From Ricordea florida (lineage: Eukaryota; Cnidaria; Anthozoa; Corallimorpharia; Ricordeidae): a stretch of DNA of 64,000 bases. The position numbers and the translations under genes are program-made. The notes under the pieces were generated by a model. The model had not been told where the DNA came from. It worked only from the letters and a program-made list of their open reading frames with translations, and searched no databases. Below, piece by piece: positions 50,401 through 64,000 of the stretch; the first letter of the stretch is position 1, and each line of letters opens with the position of its first letter. The stretch lies in contig OX453275.1 of assembly GCA_949710005.1 (NCBI GenBank), forward strand, positions 21,045,491-21,109,490, given 5' to 3'.

Positions 50401-53400
50401 CATTTTATAAGACAAAATACAATACCAAGAGATGGTTGCAGTGAAACTCAGCTTTACAGATTTTTGTCAAAACACCATATAAGAGATTGTATGGGCAGAA
50501 GGACCGTCATTTAAGGGGGTAAGTTATCAAATCATTTGGAATGTTTTATCTATATGTAATAGTAGGATATAGAGTCAGGTTTAGGTAACGAATAAAATTT
50601 TAATTGCAACGATTAGATTTCCGAGTGATTTAAGGGAAATAAACTTTTTGTTACTACGCATGCGCATTTCCACCAATTGCCTATAACCCTTAAAATGACA
50701 ATTATTCTATCATACCTCGGCCTGCAGAATCTTTGCATTTCTGAAACATTGCAGATTTGTAGTATTACAACAGGATATTATCCACGTAAAGAATCAAATT
50801 GTTTGTAATTCGCAATCGTATTCTATTCTGGCTGTCAAGATATTTGCTTAAGGCAGCTAATTCTCTAGCATACTGCTTAGAGAGTACTCAACTTCAACAA
50901 ATCAGTCCTCATTACACAGATTAGTGATGGACATGCACTTTTTACCATCTTGTAGCATTTAAAATGTCATTTAAAATCCATTTTATGTTGTGATTGTAGT
51001 CATTTTTGAAGACAAGATACAATACCAGGAGATGGTTGAGAGGAAACCCAGCCTTACAGATTTTTGTCAAAACACCATATAAGAGATTGTATGGGCAGAA
51101 GGACCGTCACTTAAGGGGGTTAGTTATCAAATCATTTGGAATGTTTTATCTATATGTAATAGTAGGATATAGAGTCAGGTTTAGGTAACGAATAAAATTT
51201 TAATTGCAACGATTAGATTTCCGAGTGATTTAAGGGAAATAAACTTTTTGCTACTACGCATGCGCATTTCCACCAATTGCCTATAACCCTTAAAATGACA
51301 GTTATTCTATCATACCTCGGCCTGCATAATCTTTGCAATTCTCAAACATTGCAGATTTCAAGCATTACAACAGGGTATTATCCACGTAAAGAATCAAATT
51401 GTTTGTAATTCGCAATCGTATTCTATTCTGGCTGTCAAGATATTTGCTTAAGGCAGCTAATTCTATAGCATACTGCTCAGAGATTACTCAAGTTCAACAA
51501 ATCAGTCCTCATTACACAGATTAGTGATGGACATGCAATTTTTACCATCTTGTAGTATTTAAAATGTAATTTAAAATCCATTTTATGTCGTAAATGTCGT
51601 CATTTTATAAGACAAAATACAATACCAAGAGATGGTTGCAGTGAAACTCAGCTTTACAGATTTTTGTCAAAACACCATATAAGAGATTGTATGGGCAGAA
51701 GGACCGTCATTTAAGGGGGTAAGTTATCAAATCATTTGGAATGTTTTATCTATATGTAATAGTAGGATATAGAGTCAGGTTTAGGTAACGAATAAAATTT
51801 TAATTGCAACGATTAGATTTCCGAGTGATTTAAGGGAAATAAACTTTTTGTTACTACGCATGCGCATTTCCACCAATTGCCTATAACCCTTAAAATGACA
51901 ATTATTCTATCATACCTCGGCCTGCAGAATCTTTGCATTTCTGAAACATTGCAGATTTGTAGTATTACAACAGGATATTATCCACGTAAAGAATCAAATT
52001 GTTTGTAATTCGCAATCGTATTCTATTCTGGCTGTCAAGATATTTGCTTAAGGCAGCTAATTCTCTAGCATACTGCTTAGAGAGTACTCAGCTTCAACAA
52101 ATCAGTCCTCATTACACAGATTAGTGATGGACATGCACTTTTTACCATCTTGTAGCATTTAAAATGTCATTTAAAATCCATTTTATGTTGTGATTGTAGT
52201 CATTTTTGAAGACAAGATACAATACCAGGAGATGGTTGAGAGGAAACTCAGCCTTACAGATTTTTGTCAAAACACCATATAAGAGATTGTATGGGCAGAA
52301 GGACCGTCACTTAAGGGGGTTAGTTATCAAATCATTTGGAATGTTTTATCTATATGTAATAGTAGGATATAGAGTCAGGTTTAGGTAACGAATAAAATTT
52401 TAATTGCAACGATTAGATTTCCGAGTGATTTAAGGGAAATAAACTTTTTGCTACTACGCATGCGCATTTCCACCAATTGCCTATAACCCTTAAAATGACA
52501 GTTATTCTATCATACCTCGGCCTGCATAATCTTTGCAATTCTCAAACATTGCAGATTTCAAGCATTACAACAGGGTATTATCCACGTAAAGAATCAAATT
52601 GTTTGTAATTCGCAATCGTATTCTATTCTGGCTGTCAAGATATTTGCTTAAGGCAGCTAATTCTGTAGCATACTGCTCAGAGATTACTCAAGTTCAACAA
52701 ATCAGTCCTCATTACACAGATTAGTTATGGACATGCAATTTTTACCATCTTGTAGTATTTAAAATGTAATTTAAAATCCATTTTATGTCGTAAATGTCGT
52801 CATTTTATAAGACAAAATACAATACCAAGAGATGGTTGCAGTGAAACTCAGCTTTACAGATTTTTGTCAAAACACCATATAAGAGATTGTATGGGCAGAA
52901 GGACCGTCATTTAAGGGGATAAGTTATCAAATCATTTGGAATGTTTTATCTATATGTAATAGTAGGATATAGAGTCAGGTTTAGGTAACGAATAAAATTT
53001 TAATTGCAACGATTAGATTTCCGAGTGATTTAAGGGAAATAAACTTTTTGCTACTACGCATGCGCATTTCCACCAATTGCCTATAACCCTTAAAATGACA
53101 ATTATTCTATCATACCTCGGCCTGCAGAATCTTTGCATTTCTGAAACATTGCAGATTTGTAGTATTACAACAGGATATTATCCACGTAAAGAATCAAATT
53201 GTTTGTAATTCGCAATCGTATTCTATTCTGGCTGTCAAGATATTTGCTTAAGGCAGCTAATTTTCTAGCATACTGCTTAGAGAGTACTCAACTTCAACAA
53301 ATCAGTCCTCATTACACAGATTAGTGATGGACATGCACTTTTTACCATCTTGTAGCATTTAAAATGTCATTTAAAATCCATTTTATGTTGTGATTGTAGT

Positions 53401-55811
53401 CATTTTTTAAGACAAGATACAATACCAGGAGATGGTTGAGAGGAAACTCAGCCTTACAGATTTTTGTCAAAACACCATATAAGAGATTGTATGGGCAGAA
53501 GGACCGTCACTTAAGGGGGTTAGTTATCAAATCATTTGGAATGTTTTATCTATATGTAATAGTAGGATATAGAGTCAGGTTTAGGTAACGAATAAAATTT
53601 TAATTGCAACGATTAGATTTCCGAGTGATTTAAGGGAAATAAACTTTTTGCTACTACGCATGCGCATTTCCACCAATTGCCTATAACCCTTAAAATGACA
53701 GTTATTCTATCATACCTCGGCCTGCATAATCTTTGCAATTCTCAAACATTGCAGATTTCAAGCATTACAACAGGGTATTATCCACGTAAAGAATCAAATT
53801 GTTTGTAATTCGCAATCGTATTCTATTCTGGCTGTCAAGATATTTGCTTAAGGCAGCTAATTCTATAGCATACTGCTCAGAGATTACTCAAGTTCAACAA
53901 ATCAGTCCTCATTACACAGATTAGTGATGGACATGCAATTTTTACCATCTTGTAGTATTTAAAATGTAATTTAAAATCCATTTTATGTCGTAAATGTCGT
54001 CATTTTATAAGACAAAATACAATACCAAGAGATGGTTGCAGTGAAACTCAGCTTTACAGATTTTTGTCAAAACACCATATAAGAGATTGTATGGGCAGAA
54101 GGACCGTCATTTAAGGGGGTAAGTTATCAAATCATTTGGAATGTTTTATCTATATGTAATAATAGGATATAGAGTCAGGTTTAGGTAACGAATAAAATTT
54201 TAATTGCAACGATTAGATTTCCGAGTGATTTAAGGGAAATAAACTTTTTGTTACTACGCATGCGCATTTCCACCAATTGCCTATAACCCTTAAAATGACA
54301 ATTATTCTATCATACCTCGGCCTGCAGAATCTTTGCATTTCTGAAACATTGCAGATTTGTAGTATTACAACAGGATATTATCCACGTAAAGAATCAAATT
54401 GTTTGTAATTCGCAATCGTATTCTATTCTGGCTGTCAAGATATTTGCTTAAGGCAGCTAATTCTCTAGCATACTGCTTAGAGAGTACTCAACTTCAACAA
54501 ATCAGTCCTCATTACACAGATTAGTGATGGACATGCACTTTTTACCATCTTGTAGCATTTAAAATGTCATTTAAAATCCATTTTATGTTGTGATTGTAGT
54601 CATTTTTTAAGACAAGATACAATACCAGGAGATGGTTGAGAGGAAACTCAGCCTTACAGATTTTTGTCAAAACACCATATAAGAGATTGTATGGGCAGAA
54701 GGACCGTCACTTAAGGGGGTTAGTTATCAAATCATTTGGAATGTTTTATCTATATGTAATAGTAGGATATAGAGTCAGGTTTAGGTAACGAATAAAATTT
54801 TAATTGCAACGATTAGATTTCCGAGTGATTTAAGGGAAATAAACTTTTTGCTACTACGCATGCGCATTTCCACCAATTGCCTATAACCCTTAAAATGACA
54901 GTTATTCTATCATACCTCGGCCTGCATAATCTTTGCAATTCTCAAACATTGCAGATTTCAAGCATTACAACAGGGTATTATCCACGTAAAGAATCAAATT
55001 GTTTGTAATTCGCAATCGTATTCTATTCTGGCTGTCAAGATATTTGCTTAAGGCAGCTAATTCTGTAGCATACTGCTCAGAGATTACTCAAGTTCAACAA
55101 ATCAGTCCTCATTACACAGATTAGTGATGGACATGCAATTTTTACCATCTTGTAGTATTTAAAATGTAATTTAAAATCCATTTTATGTCGTAAATGTCGT
55201 CATTTTATAAGACAAAATACAATACCAAGAGATGGTTGCAGTGAAACTCAGCTTTACAGATTTTTGTCAAAACACCATATAAGAGATTGTATGGGCAGAA
55301 GGACCGTCATTTAAGGGGGTAAGTTATCAAATCATTTGGAATGTTTTATCTATATGTAATAGTAGGATATAGAGTCAGGTTTAGGTAACGAATAAAATTT
55401 TAATTGCAACGATTAGATTTCCGAGTGATTTAAGGGAAATAAACTTTTTGTTACTACGCATGCGCATTTCCACCAATTGCCTATAACCCTTAAAATGACA
55501 ATTATTCTATCATACCTCGGCCTGCAGAATCTTTGCATTTCTGAAACATTGCAGATTTGTAGTATTACAACAGGATATTATCCACGTAAAGAATCAAATT
55601 GTTTGTAATTCGCAATCGTATTCTATTCTGGCTGTCAAGATATTTGCTTAAGGCAGCTAATTCTCTAGCATACTGCTTAGAGAGTACTCAACTTCAACAA
55701 ATCAGTCCTCATTACACAGATTAGTGATGGACATGCACTTTTTACCATCTTGTAGCATTTAAAATGTCATTTAAAATCCATTTTATGTTGTGATTGTAGT
55801 CATTTTTGAAG
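35412..55811 (+). repeat. Homogenised higher-order array: 17 A-B dimers of 1,200 bp
   Basis: A and B monomers alternate strictly, A at 35412, 36612 and so on every 1,200 bp, and B 600 bp later. Within a dimer A and B differ at about 30 positions. Dimers differ from each other only at a few private sites. Examples are accca/actca near unit offset 47, acgac/acaac in A near offset 359, and cagctt/caactt in B near offset 480. This pattern (members of the repeat unit diverged, whole units nearly identical) defines a higher-order repeat such as that of primate alpha satellite. It is made by unequal crossing over or conversion with a 1,200-bp register. No gene, insertion or inversion is present. Confidence 0.97.
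36712..36900 (+). other. Low-divergence core of the monomer (representative copy, offsets 101-289)
   Basis: In the regular dimers A and B differ at offsets 99 and 110, then only at 241 (T in B, C in A), then not again until 290. The roughly 180 bp between 110 and 290 thus carry one of about 30 A/B differences, where about nine would be expected if they were spread evenly. The core includes ggtttaggtaacgaat and the NRF-1-like motif. C and D units are also largely unchanged here; E and F have a few substitutions. Confidence 0.6.
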
Positions 55812-58811
55812 ACAAGATACAATACCAGGAGATGGTTGAGAGGAAACTCAGCCTTACAGATTTTTGTCAAAACACCATATAAGAGATTGTATGGGCAGAA
55901 GGACCGTCACTTAAGGGGGTTAGTTATCAAATCATTTGGAATGTTTTATCTATATGTAATAGTAGGATATAGAGTCAGGTTTAGGTAACGAATAAAATTT
56001 TAATTGCAACGATTAGATTTCCGAGTGATTTAAGGGAAATAAACTTTTTGCTACTACGCATGCGCATTTCCACCAATTGCCTATAACCCTTAAAATAACA
56101 GTTATTCTATCATACCTCGGCCTGCATAATCTTTGCAATTCTCAAACATTGCAGATTTCAAGCATTACAACAGGATATTATCCACGTAAAGAATCAAATT
56201 GTTTGTAATTCGCAATCGTATTCTATTCTGGCTGTCAAGATATTTGCTTAAGGCAGCTAATTCTCTAGCATACTGCTTAGAGAGTACTCAGCTTCAACAA
56301 ATCAGTCCTCATTACACAGATTAGTGATGGACATGCACTTTTTACCATCTTGTAGCATTTAAAATGTCATTTAAAATCCATTTTATGTTGTGATTGTAGT
56401 CGTTTTTGAAGACAAGATACAATACCAGGAGATGGTTGAGAGGAAACTCAGCCTTACAGATTTTTGTCAAAACACCATATAAGAGATTGTATGGGCAGAA
56501 GGACCGTCACTTAAGGGGGTTAGTTATCAAATCATTTGGAATGTTTTATCTATATGTAATAGTAGGATATAGAGTCAGGTTTAGGTAACGAATAAAATTT
56601 TAATTGCAACGATTAGATTTCCGAGTGATTTAAGGGAAATAAACTTTTTGCTACTACGCATGCGCATTTCCACCAATTGCCTATAACCCTTAAAATGACA
56701 GTTATTCTATCATACCTCGGCCTGCATAATCTTTGCAATTCTCAAACATTGCAGATTTCAAGCATTACAACAGGGTATTATCCACGTAAAGAATCAAATT
56801 GTTTGTAATTCGCAATCGTATTCTATTCTGGCTGTCAAGATATTTGCTTAAGGCAGCTAATTCTATAGCATACTGCTCAGAGATTACTCAAGTTTAACAA
56901 ATCAGTCCTCATTACACAGATTAGTGATGGACATGCAATTTTTACCATCTTGTAGTATTTAAAATGTAATTTAAAATCCATTTTATGTCGTAAATGTCGT
57001 CATTTTATAAGACAAAATACAATACCAAGAGATGGTTGCAGTGAAACTCAGCTTTACAGATTTTTGTCAAAACACCATATAAGAGATTGTATGGGCAGAA
57101 GGACCGTCATTTAAGGGGGTAAGTTATCAAATCATTTGGAATGTTTTATCTATATGTAATAGTAGGATATAGAGTCAGGTTTAGGTAACGAATAAAATTT
57201 TAATTGCAACGATTAGATTTCCGAGTGATTTAAGGGAAATAAACTTTTTGTTACTACGCATGCGCATTTCCACCAATTGCCTATAACCCTTAAAATGACA
57301 ATTATTCTATCATACCTCGGCCTGCAGAATCTTTGCATTTCTGAAACATTGCAGATTTGTAGTATTACAACAGGATATTATCCACGTAAAGAATCAAATT
57401 GTTTGTAATTCGCAATCGTATTCTATTCTGGCTGTCAAGATATTTGCTTAAGGCAGCTAATTCTCTAGCATACTGCTTAGAGAGTACTCAGCTTCAACAA
57501 ATCAGTCCTTATTACACAGATTAGTGATGAACATGCACTTTTTACCATCTTGTAGCATTTAAAATGTCATTTAAAATCCATTTTATGTTGTGATTGTAGT
57601 CATTTTTGAAGACAAGATACAATACCAGGAGATGGTTGAGAGGAAACTCAGCCTTACAGATTTTTGTCAAAACACCATATAAGAGATTGTATGGGCAGAA
57701 GGACCGTCACTTAAGGGGGTTAGTTATCAAATCATTTGGAATGTTTTATCTATATGTAATAGTAGGATATAGAGTCAGGTTTAGGTAACGAATAAAATTT
57801 TAATTGCAACGATTAGATTTCCGAGTGATTTAAGGGAAATAAACTTTTTGCTACTACGCATGCGCATTTCCACCAATTGCCTATAACCCTTAAAATGACA
57901 GTTATTCTATCATACCTCGGCCTGCATAATCTTTGCAATTCTCAAACATTGCAGATTTCAAGCATTACAACAGGGTATTATCCACGTAAAGAATCAAATT
58001 GTTTGTAATTCGCAATCGTATTCTATTCTGGCTGTCAAGATATTTGCTTAAGGCAGCTAATTCTATAGCATACTGCTCAGAGATTACTCAAGTTCAACAA
58101 ATCAGTCCTCATTACACAGATTAGTGATGGACATGCAATTTTTACCATCTTGTAGTATTTAAAATGTAATTTAAAATCCATTTTATGTCGTAAATGTCGT
58201 CATTTTATAAGACAAAATACAATACCAAGAGATGGTTGCAGTGAAACTCAGCTTTACAGATTTTTGTCAAAACACCATATAAGAGATTGTATGGGCAGAA
58301 GGACCGTCATTTAAGGGGGTAAGTTATCAAATCATTTTGAATGTTTTATCTATATGTAATAGTAGGATATAGAGTCAGGTTTAGGTAACGAATAAAATTT
58401 TAATTGCAACGATTAGATTTCCGAGTGATTTAAGGGAAATAAACTTTTTGTTACTACGCATGCGCATTTCCACCAATTGCCTATAACCCTTAAAATGACA
58501 ATTATTCTATCATACCTCGGCCTGCAGAATCTTTGCATTTCTGAAACATTGCAGATTTGTAGTATTACAACAGGATATTATCCACGTAAAGAATCAAATT
58601 GTTTGTAATTCGCAATCGTATTCTATTCTGGCTGTCAAGATATTTGCTTAAGGCAGCTAATTCTCTAGCATACTGCTTAGAGAGTACTCAGCTTCAACAA
58701 ATCAGTCCTTATTACACAGATTAGTGATGGACATGCACTTTTTACCATCTTGTAGCATTTAAAATGTCATTTAAAATCCATTTTATGTTGTGATTGTAGT
58801 CATTTTTGAAG
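55812..58811 (+). repeat. A/B hybrid monomer followed by two A-B dimers
   Basis: The unit at 55812 begins as A and keeps A-type bases up to about 56165, then is B-type from about 56265. The A-B alternation therefore slips by one monomer. Dimers follow at 56412-57611 and 57612-58811. Their B units carry cagctt and a T in place of C near 57510 and 58710, variants that continue into the trimers to the right. Confidence 0.93.
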
Positions 58812-61800
58812 ACAAGATACAATACCAGGAGATGGTTGAGAGGAAACTCAGCCTTACAGATTTTTGTCAAAACACCATATAAGAGATTGTATGGGCAGAA
58901 GGACCGTCACTTAAGGGGGTTAGTTATCAAATCATTTGGAATGTTTTATCTATATGTAATAGTAGGATATAGAGTCAGGTTTAGGTAACGAATAAAATTT
59001 TAATTGCAACGATTAGATTTCCGAGTGATTTAAGGGAAATAAACTTTTTGCTACTACGCATGCGCATTTCCACCAATTGCCTATAACCCTTAAAATGACA
59101 GTTATTCTATCATACCTCGGCCTGCATAATCTTTGCAATTCTCAAACATTGCAGATTTCAAGCATTACAACAGGGTATTATCCACGTAAAGAATCAAATT
59201 GTTTGTAATTTGCAATCGTATTCTATTCTGGCTGTCAAGATATTTGCTTAAGGCAGCTAATTCTATAGCATACTGCTCAGAGATTACTCAAGTTCAACAA
59301 ATCAGTCCTCATTACACAGATTAGTGATGGACATGCAATTTTTCCCATCTTGTAGTATTTAAAATGTAATTTAAAATCCATTTTATGTCGTAAATGTCGT
59401 CATTTTATAAGACAAAATACAATACCAAGAGATGGTTGCAGTGAAACTCAGCTTTACAGATTTTTGTCAAAACACCATATAAGAGATTGTATGGGCAGAA
59501 GGACCGTCATTTAAGGGGGTAAGTTATCAAATCATTTGGAATGTTTTATCTATATGTAATAGTAGGATATAGAGTCAGGTTTAGGTAACGAATAAAATTT
59601 TAATTGCAACGATTAGATTTCCGAGTGATTTAAGGGAAATAAACTTTTTGTTACTACGCATGCGCATTTCCACCAATTGCCTATAACCCTTAAAAGGACA
59701 ATTATTCTATCATACCTCGGCCTGCAGAATCTTTGCATTTCTGAAACATTGCAGATTTGTAGTATTACAACAGGATATTATCCACGTAAAGAATCAAATT
59801 GTTTGTAATTCGCAATCGTATTCTATTCTGGCTGTCAAGATATTTGCTTAAGGCAGCTAATTCTATAGCATACTGCTCAGAGATTACTCAAGTTCAACAA
59901 ATCAGTCCTCATTACACAGATTAGTGATGGACATGCAATTTTTACCATCTTGTAGTATTTAAAATGTAATTTAAAATCCATTTTATGTCGTAAATGTCGT
60001 CATTTTATAAGACAAAATACAATACCAAGAGATGGTTGCAGTGAAACTCAGCTTTACAGATTTTTGTCAAAACACCATATAAGAGATTGTATGGGCAGAA
60101 GGACCGTCATTTAAGGGGGTAAGTTATCAAATCATTTGGAATGTTTTATCTATATGTAATAGTAGGATATAGAGTCAGGTTTAGGTAACGAATAAAATTT
60201 TAATTGCAACGATTAGATTTCCGAGTGATTTAAGGGAAATAAACTTTTTGTTACTACGCATGCGCATTTCCACCAATTGCCTATAACCCTTAAAATGACA
60301 ATTATTCTATCATACCTCGGCCTGCAGAATCTTTGCATTTCTGAAACATTGCAGATTTGTAGTATTACAACAGGATATTATCCACGTAAAGAATCAAATT
60401 GTTTGTAATTCGCAATCGTATTCTATTCTGGCTGTCAAGATATTTGCTTAAGGCAGCTAATTCTCTAGCATACTGCTTAGAGAGTACTCAGCTTCAACAA
60501 ATCAGTCCTTATTACACAGATTAGTGATGGACATGCACTTTTTACCATCTTGTAGCATTTAAAATGTCATTTAAAATCCATTTTATGTTGTGATTGTAGT
60601 CATTTTTGAAGACAAGATACAATACCAGGAGATGGTTGAGAGGAAACTCAGCCTTACAGATTTTTGTCAAAACACCATATAAGAGATTGTATGGGCAGAA
60701 GGACCGTCACTTAAGGGGGTTAGTTATCAAATCATTTGGAATGTTTTATCTATATGTAATAGTAGGATATAGAGTCAGGTTTAGGTAACGAATAAAATTT
60801 TAATTGCAACGATTAGATTTCCGAGTGATTTAAGGGAAATAAACTTTTTGCTACTACGCATGCGCATTTCCACCAATTGCCTATAACCCTTAAAATGACA
60901 GTTATTCTATCATACCTCGGCCTGCATAATCTTTGCAATTCTCAAACATTGCAGATTTCAAGCATTACAACAGGGTATTATCCACGTAAAGAATCAAATT
61001 GTTTGTAATTTGCAATCGTATTCTATTCTGGCTGTCAAGATATTTGCTTAAGGCAGCTAATTCTATAGCATACTGCTCAGAGATTACTCAAGTTCAACAA
61101 ATCAGTCCTCATTACACAGATTAGTGATGGACATGCAATTTTTCCCATCTTGTAGTATTTAAAATGTAATTTAAAATCCATTTTATGTCGTAAATGTCGT
61201 CATTTTATAAGACAAAATACAATACCAAGAGATGGTTGCAGTGAAACTCAGCTTTACAGATTTTTGTCAAAACACCATATAAGAGATTGTATGGGCAGAA
61301 GGACCGTCATTTAAGGGGGTAAGTTATCAAATCATTTGGAATGTTTTATCTATATGTAATAGTAGGATATAGAGTCAGGTTTAGGTAACGAATAAAATTT
61401 TAATTGCAACGATTAGATTTCCGAGTGATTTAAGGGAAATAAACTTTTTGTTACTACGCATGCGCATTTCCACCAATTGCCTATAACCCTTAAAAGGACA
61501 ATTATTCTATCATACCTCGGCCTGCAGAATCTTTGCATTTCTGAAACATTGCAGATTTGTAGTATTACAACAGGATATTATCCACGTAAAGAATCAAATT
61601 GTTTGTAATTCGCAATCGTATTCTATTCTGGCTGTCAAGATATTTGCTTAAGGCAGCTAATTCTATAGCATACTGCTCAGAGATTACTCAAGTTCAACAA
61701 ATCAGTCCTCATTACACAGATTAGTGATGGACATGCAATTTTTACCATCTTGTAGTATTTAAAATGTAATTTAAAATCCATTTTATGTCGTAAATGTCGT

Positions 61801-64000
61801 CATTTTATAAGACAAAATACAATACCAAGAGATGGTTGCAGTGAAACTCAGCTTTACAGATTTTTGTCAAAACACCATATAAGAGATTGTATGGGCAGAA
61901 GGACCGTCATTTAAGGGGGTAAGTTATCAAATCATTTGGAATGTTTTATCTATATGTAATAGTAGGATATAGAGTCAGGTTTAGGTAACGAATAAAATTT
62001 TAATTGCAACGATTAGATTTCCGCGTGATTTAAGGGAAATAAACTTTTTGTTACTACGCATGCGCATTTCCACCAATTGCCTATAACCCTTAAAATGACA
62101 ATTATTCTATCATACCTCGGCCTGCAGAATCTTTGCATTTCTGAAACATTGCAGATTTGTAGTATTACAACAGGATATTATCCACGTAAAGAATCAAATT
62201 GTTTGTAATTCGCAATCGTATTCTATTCTGGCTGTCAAGATATTTGCTTAAGGCAGCTAATTCTCTAGCATACTGCTTAGAGAGTACTCAGCTTCAACAA
62301 ATCAGTCCTTATTACACAGATTAGTGATGGACATGCACTTTTTACCATCTTGTAGCATTTAAAATGTCATTTAATATCCATTTTATGTTGTGATTGTAGT
62401 CATTTTTGAAGACAAGATACAATACCAGGAGATGGTTGAGAGGAAACTCAGCCTTACAGATTTTTGTCAAAACACCATATAAGAGATTGTATGGGCAGAA
62501 GGACCGTCACTTAAGGGGGTTAGTTATCAAATCATTTGGAATGTTTTATCTATATGTAATAGTAGGATATAGAGTCAGGTTTAGGTAACGAATAAAATTT
62601 TAATTGCAACGATTAGATTTCCGAGTGATTAAAGGGAAATAAACTTTTTGCTACTACGCATGCGCATTTCCACCAATTGCCTATAACCCTTAAAATGACA
62701 GTTATTCTATCATACCTCGGCCTGCATAATCTTTGCAATTCTCAAACATTGCAGATTTCAAGCATTACAACAGGGTATTATCCACGTAAAGAATCAAATT
62801 GTTTGTAATTTGCAATCGTATTCTATTCTGGCTGTCAAGATATTTGCTTAAGGCAGCTAATTCTATAGCATACTGCTCAGAGATTACTCAAGTTCAACAA
62901 ATCAGTCCTCATTACACAGATTAGTGATGGACATGCAATTTTTCCCATCTTGTAGTATTTAAAATGTAATTTAAAATCCATTTTATGTCGTAAATGTCGT
63001 CATTTTATAAGACAAAATACAATACCAAGAGATGGTTGCAGTGAAACTCAGCTTTACAGATTTTTGTCAAAACACCATATAAGAGATTGTATGGGCAGAA
63101 GGACCGTCATTTAAGGGGGTAAGTTATCAAATCATTTGGAATGTTTTATCTATATGTAATAGTAGGATATAGAGTCAGGTTTAGGTAACGAATAAAATTT
63201 TAATTGCAACGATTAGATTTCCGAGTGATTTAAGGGAAATAAACTTTTTGTTACTACGCATGCGCATTTCCACCAATTGCCTATAACCCTTAAAAGGACA
63301 ATTATTCTATCATACCTCGGCCTGCAGAATCTTTGCATTTCTGAAACATTGCAGATTTGTAGTATTACAACAGGATATTATCCACGTAAAGAATCAAATT
63401 GTTTGTAATTCGCAATCGTATTCTATTCTGGCTGTCAAGATATTTGCTTAAGGCAGCTAATTCTATAGCATACTGCTCAGAGATTACTCAAGTTCAACAA
63501 ATCAGTCCTCATTACACAGATTAGTGATGGACATGCAATTTTTACCATCTTGTAGTATTTAAAATGTAATTTAAAATCCATTTTATGTCGTAAATGTCGT
63601 CATTTTATAAGACAAAATACAATACCAAGAGATGGTTGCAGTGAAACTCAGCTTTACAGATTTTTGTCAAAACACCATATAAGAGATTGTATGGGCAGAA
63701 GGACCGTCATTTAAGGGGGTAAGTTATCAAATCATTTTGAATGTTTTATCTATATGTAATAGTAGGATATAGAGTCAGGTTTAGGTAACGAATAAAATTT
63801 TAATTGCAACGATTAGATTTCCGAGTGATTTAAGGGAAATAAACTTTTTGTTACTACGCATGCGCATTTCCACCAATTGCCTATAACCCTTAAAATGACA
63901 ATTATTCTATCATACCTCGGCCTGCAGAATCTTTGCATTTCTGAAACATTGCAGATTTGTAGTATTACAACAGGATATTATCCACGTAAAGAATCAAATT
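58812..64000 (+). repeat. 1.8-kb trimeric higher-order repeat (A, B/A hybrid, B)
   Basis: Copies start at 58812, 60612 and 62412 (the last is cut by the window end). Each has an A unit, a hybrid with B-type left and A-type right part, and a B unit. The copies share private bases exactly 1,800 bp apart: a T in gtaatttgcaatcg near 59210, 61010 and 62810; tttcccatct at 59341, 61141 and 62941; and aaaaggaca ending at 59700, 61500 and 63300. The last unit (63612-64000) is partial. The array continues beyond the window. Confidence 0.96.

Noticed and set aside
1-64000. CRISPR array or bacterial repeat locus
   Set aside because: The 600-bp units directly abut, with no unique spacers, no cas genes and no prokaryotic gene features.
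1-64000. rDNA or 5S spacer array
   Set aside because: No rRNA-like segment or conserved RNA gene is present in the monomer.
1-64000. CENP-B box
   Set aside because: No match to the core TTCGnnnnAnnCGGG on either strand was found; the only ttcg in the usual monomer (ttcgcaatcg) lacks the downstream CGGG.
1-64000. Array as an assembly artefact
   Set aside because: Units differ by many consistent, position-specific variants, the transposon has clean borders, and phase is kept. Collapse or false duplication of a few 1.8-2.4 kb blocks cannot be excluded without reads.

Overview
The window is almost entirely a eukaryotic satellite DNA array. A 600-bp monomer is repeated head to tail about 103.6 times, always in the same orientation, and is broken once by a 1,811-bp DNA transposon at 6674-8484. 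The sequence is AT-rich and gene-poor. It has no ribosome binding sites, operons or bacterial-style genes. An invertebrate animal genome is my best guess, because the transposon has CACTA/EnSpm-like ends, the insert carries a perfect CCAAT box, and the monomer carries a near-perfect NRF-1-like motif. The species cannot be read from this sequence. Phase is kept almost exactly: outside the transposon only three single-base deletions are seen (in the units beginning at 1201, 4200 and 28813).

Layout. 1-6673 and 8485-21612 are a heterogeneous part with at least six monomer types, here called A, B, C, D, E and F. Blocks such as D-C-E and E-F are duplicated over kilobases. 21613-35411 is transitional: A and B alternate, with many A/B hybrid monomers and with 1.8-kb and 2.4-kb blocks in tandem. 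35412-55811 is a very regular higher-order array of 17 A-B dimers (1,200 bp each). 55812-64000 starts with a hybrid unit and two dimers, then becomes a 1.8-kb trimer (A, B/A hybrid, B) in two full copies and one partial copy. A and B differ at about 30 of 600 positions, while copies of the same type in the regular part differ at only a few. This is the usual mark of higher-order repeat homogenisation by unequal exchange. The array runs off both ends of the window.

The transposon sits in an E-type monomer. It has a 3-bp target duplication (AGA), imperfect terminal inverted repeats beginning CACTAG / CACAAG, and dense TTTAAG/CTTAAA motifs next to both ends. It has no visible transposase, so it looks non-autonomous. 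Its interior is less AT-rich and contains a CCAAT box, a 106-codon ATG frame with a five-heptad leucine-zipper-like coiled coil, and two further open stretches. This cargo is the only plausible protein-coding material in the window. The many 60-68 codon frames in the satellite are by-products of the repeat: most begin at TTG, and none looks like a protein family.
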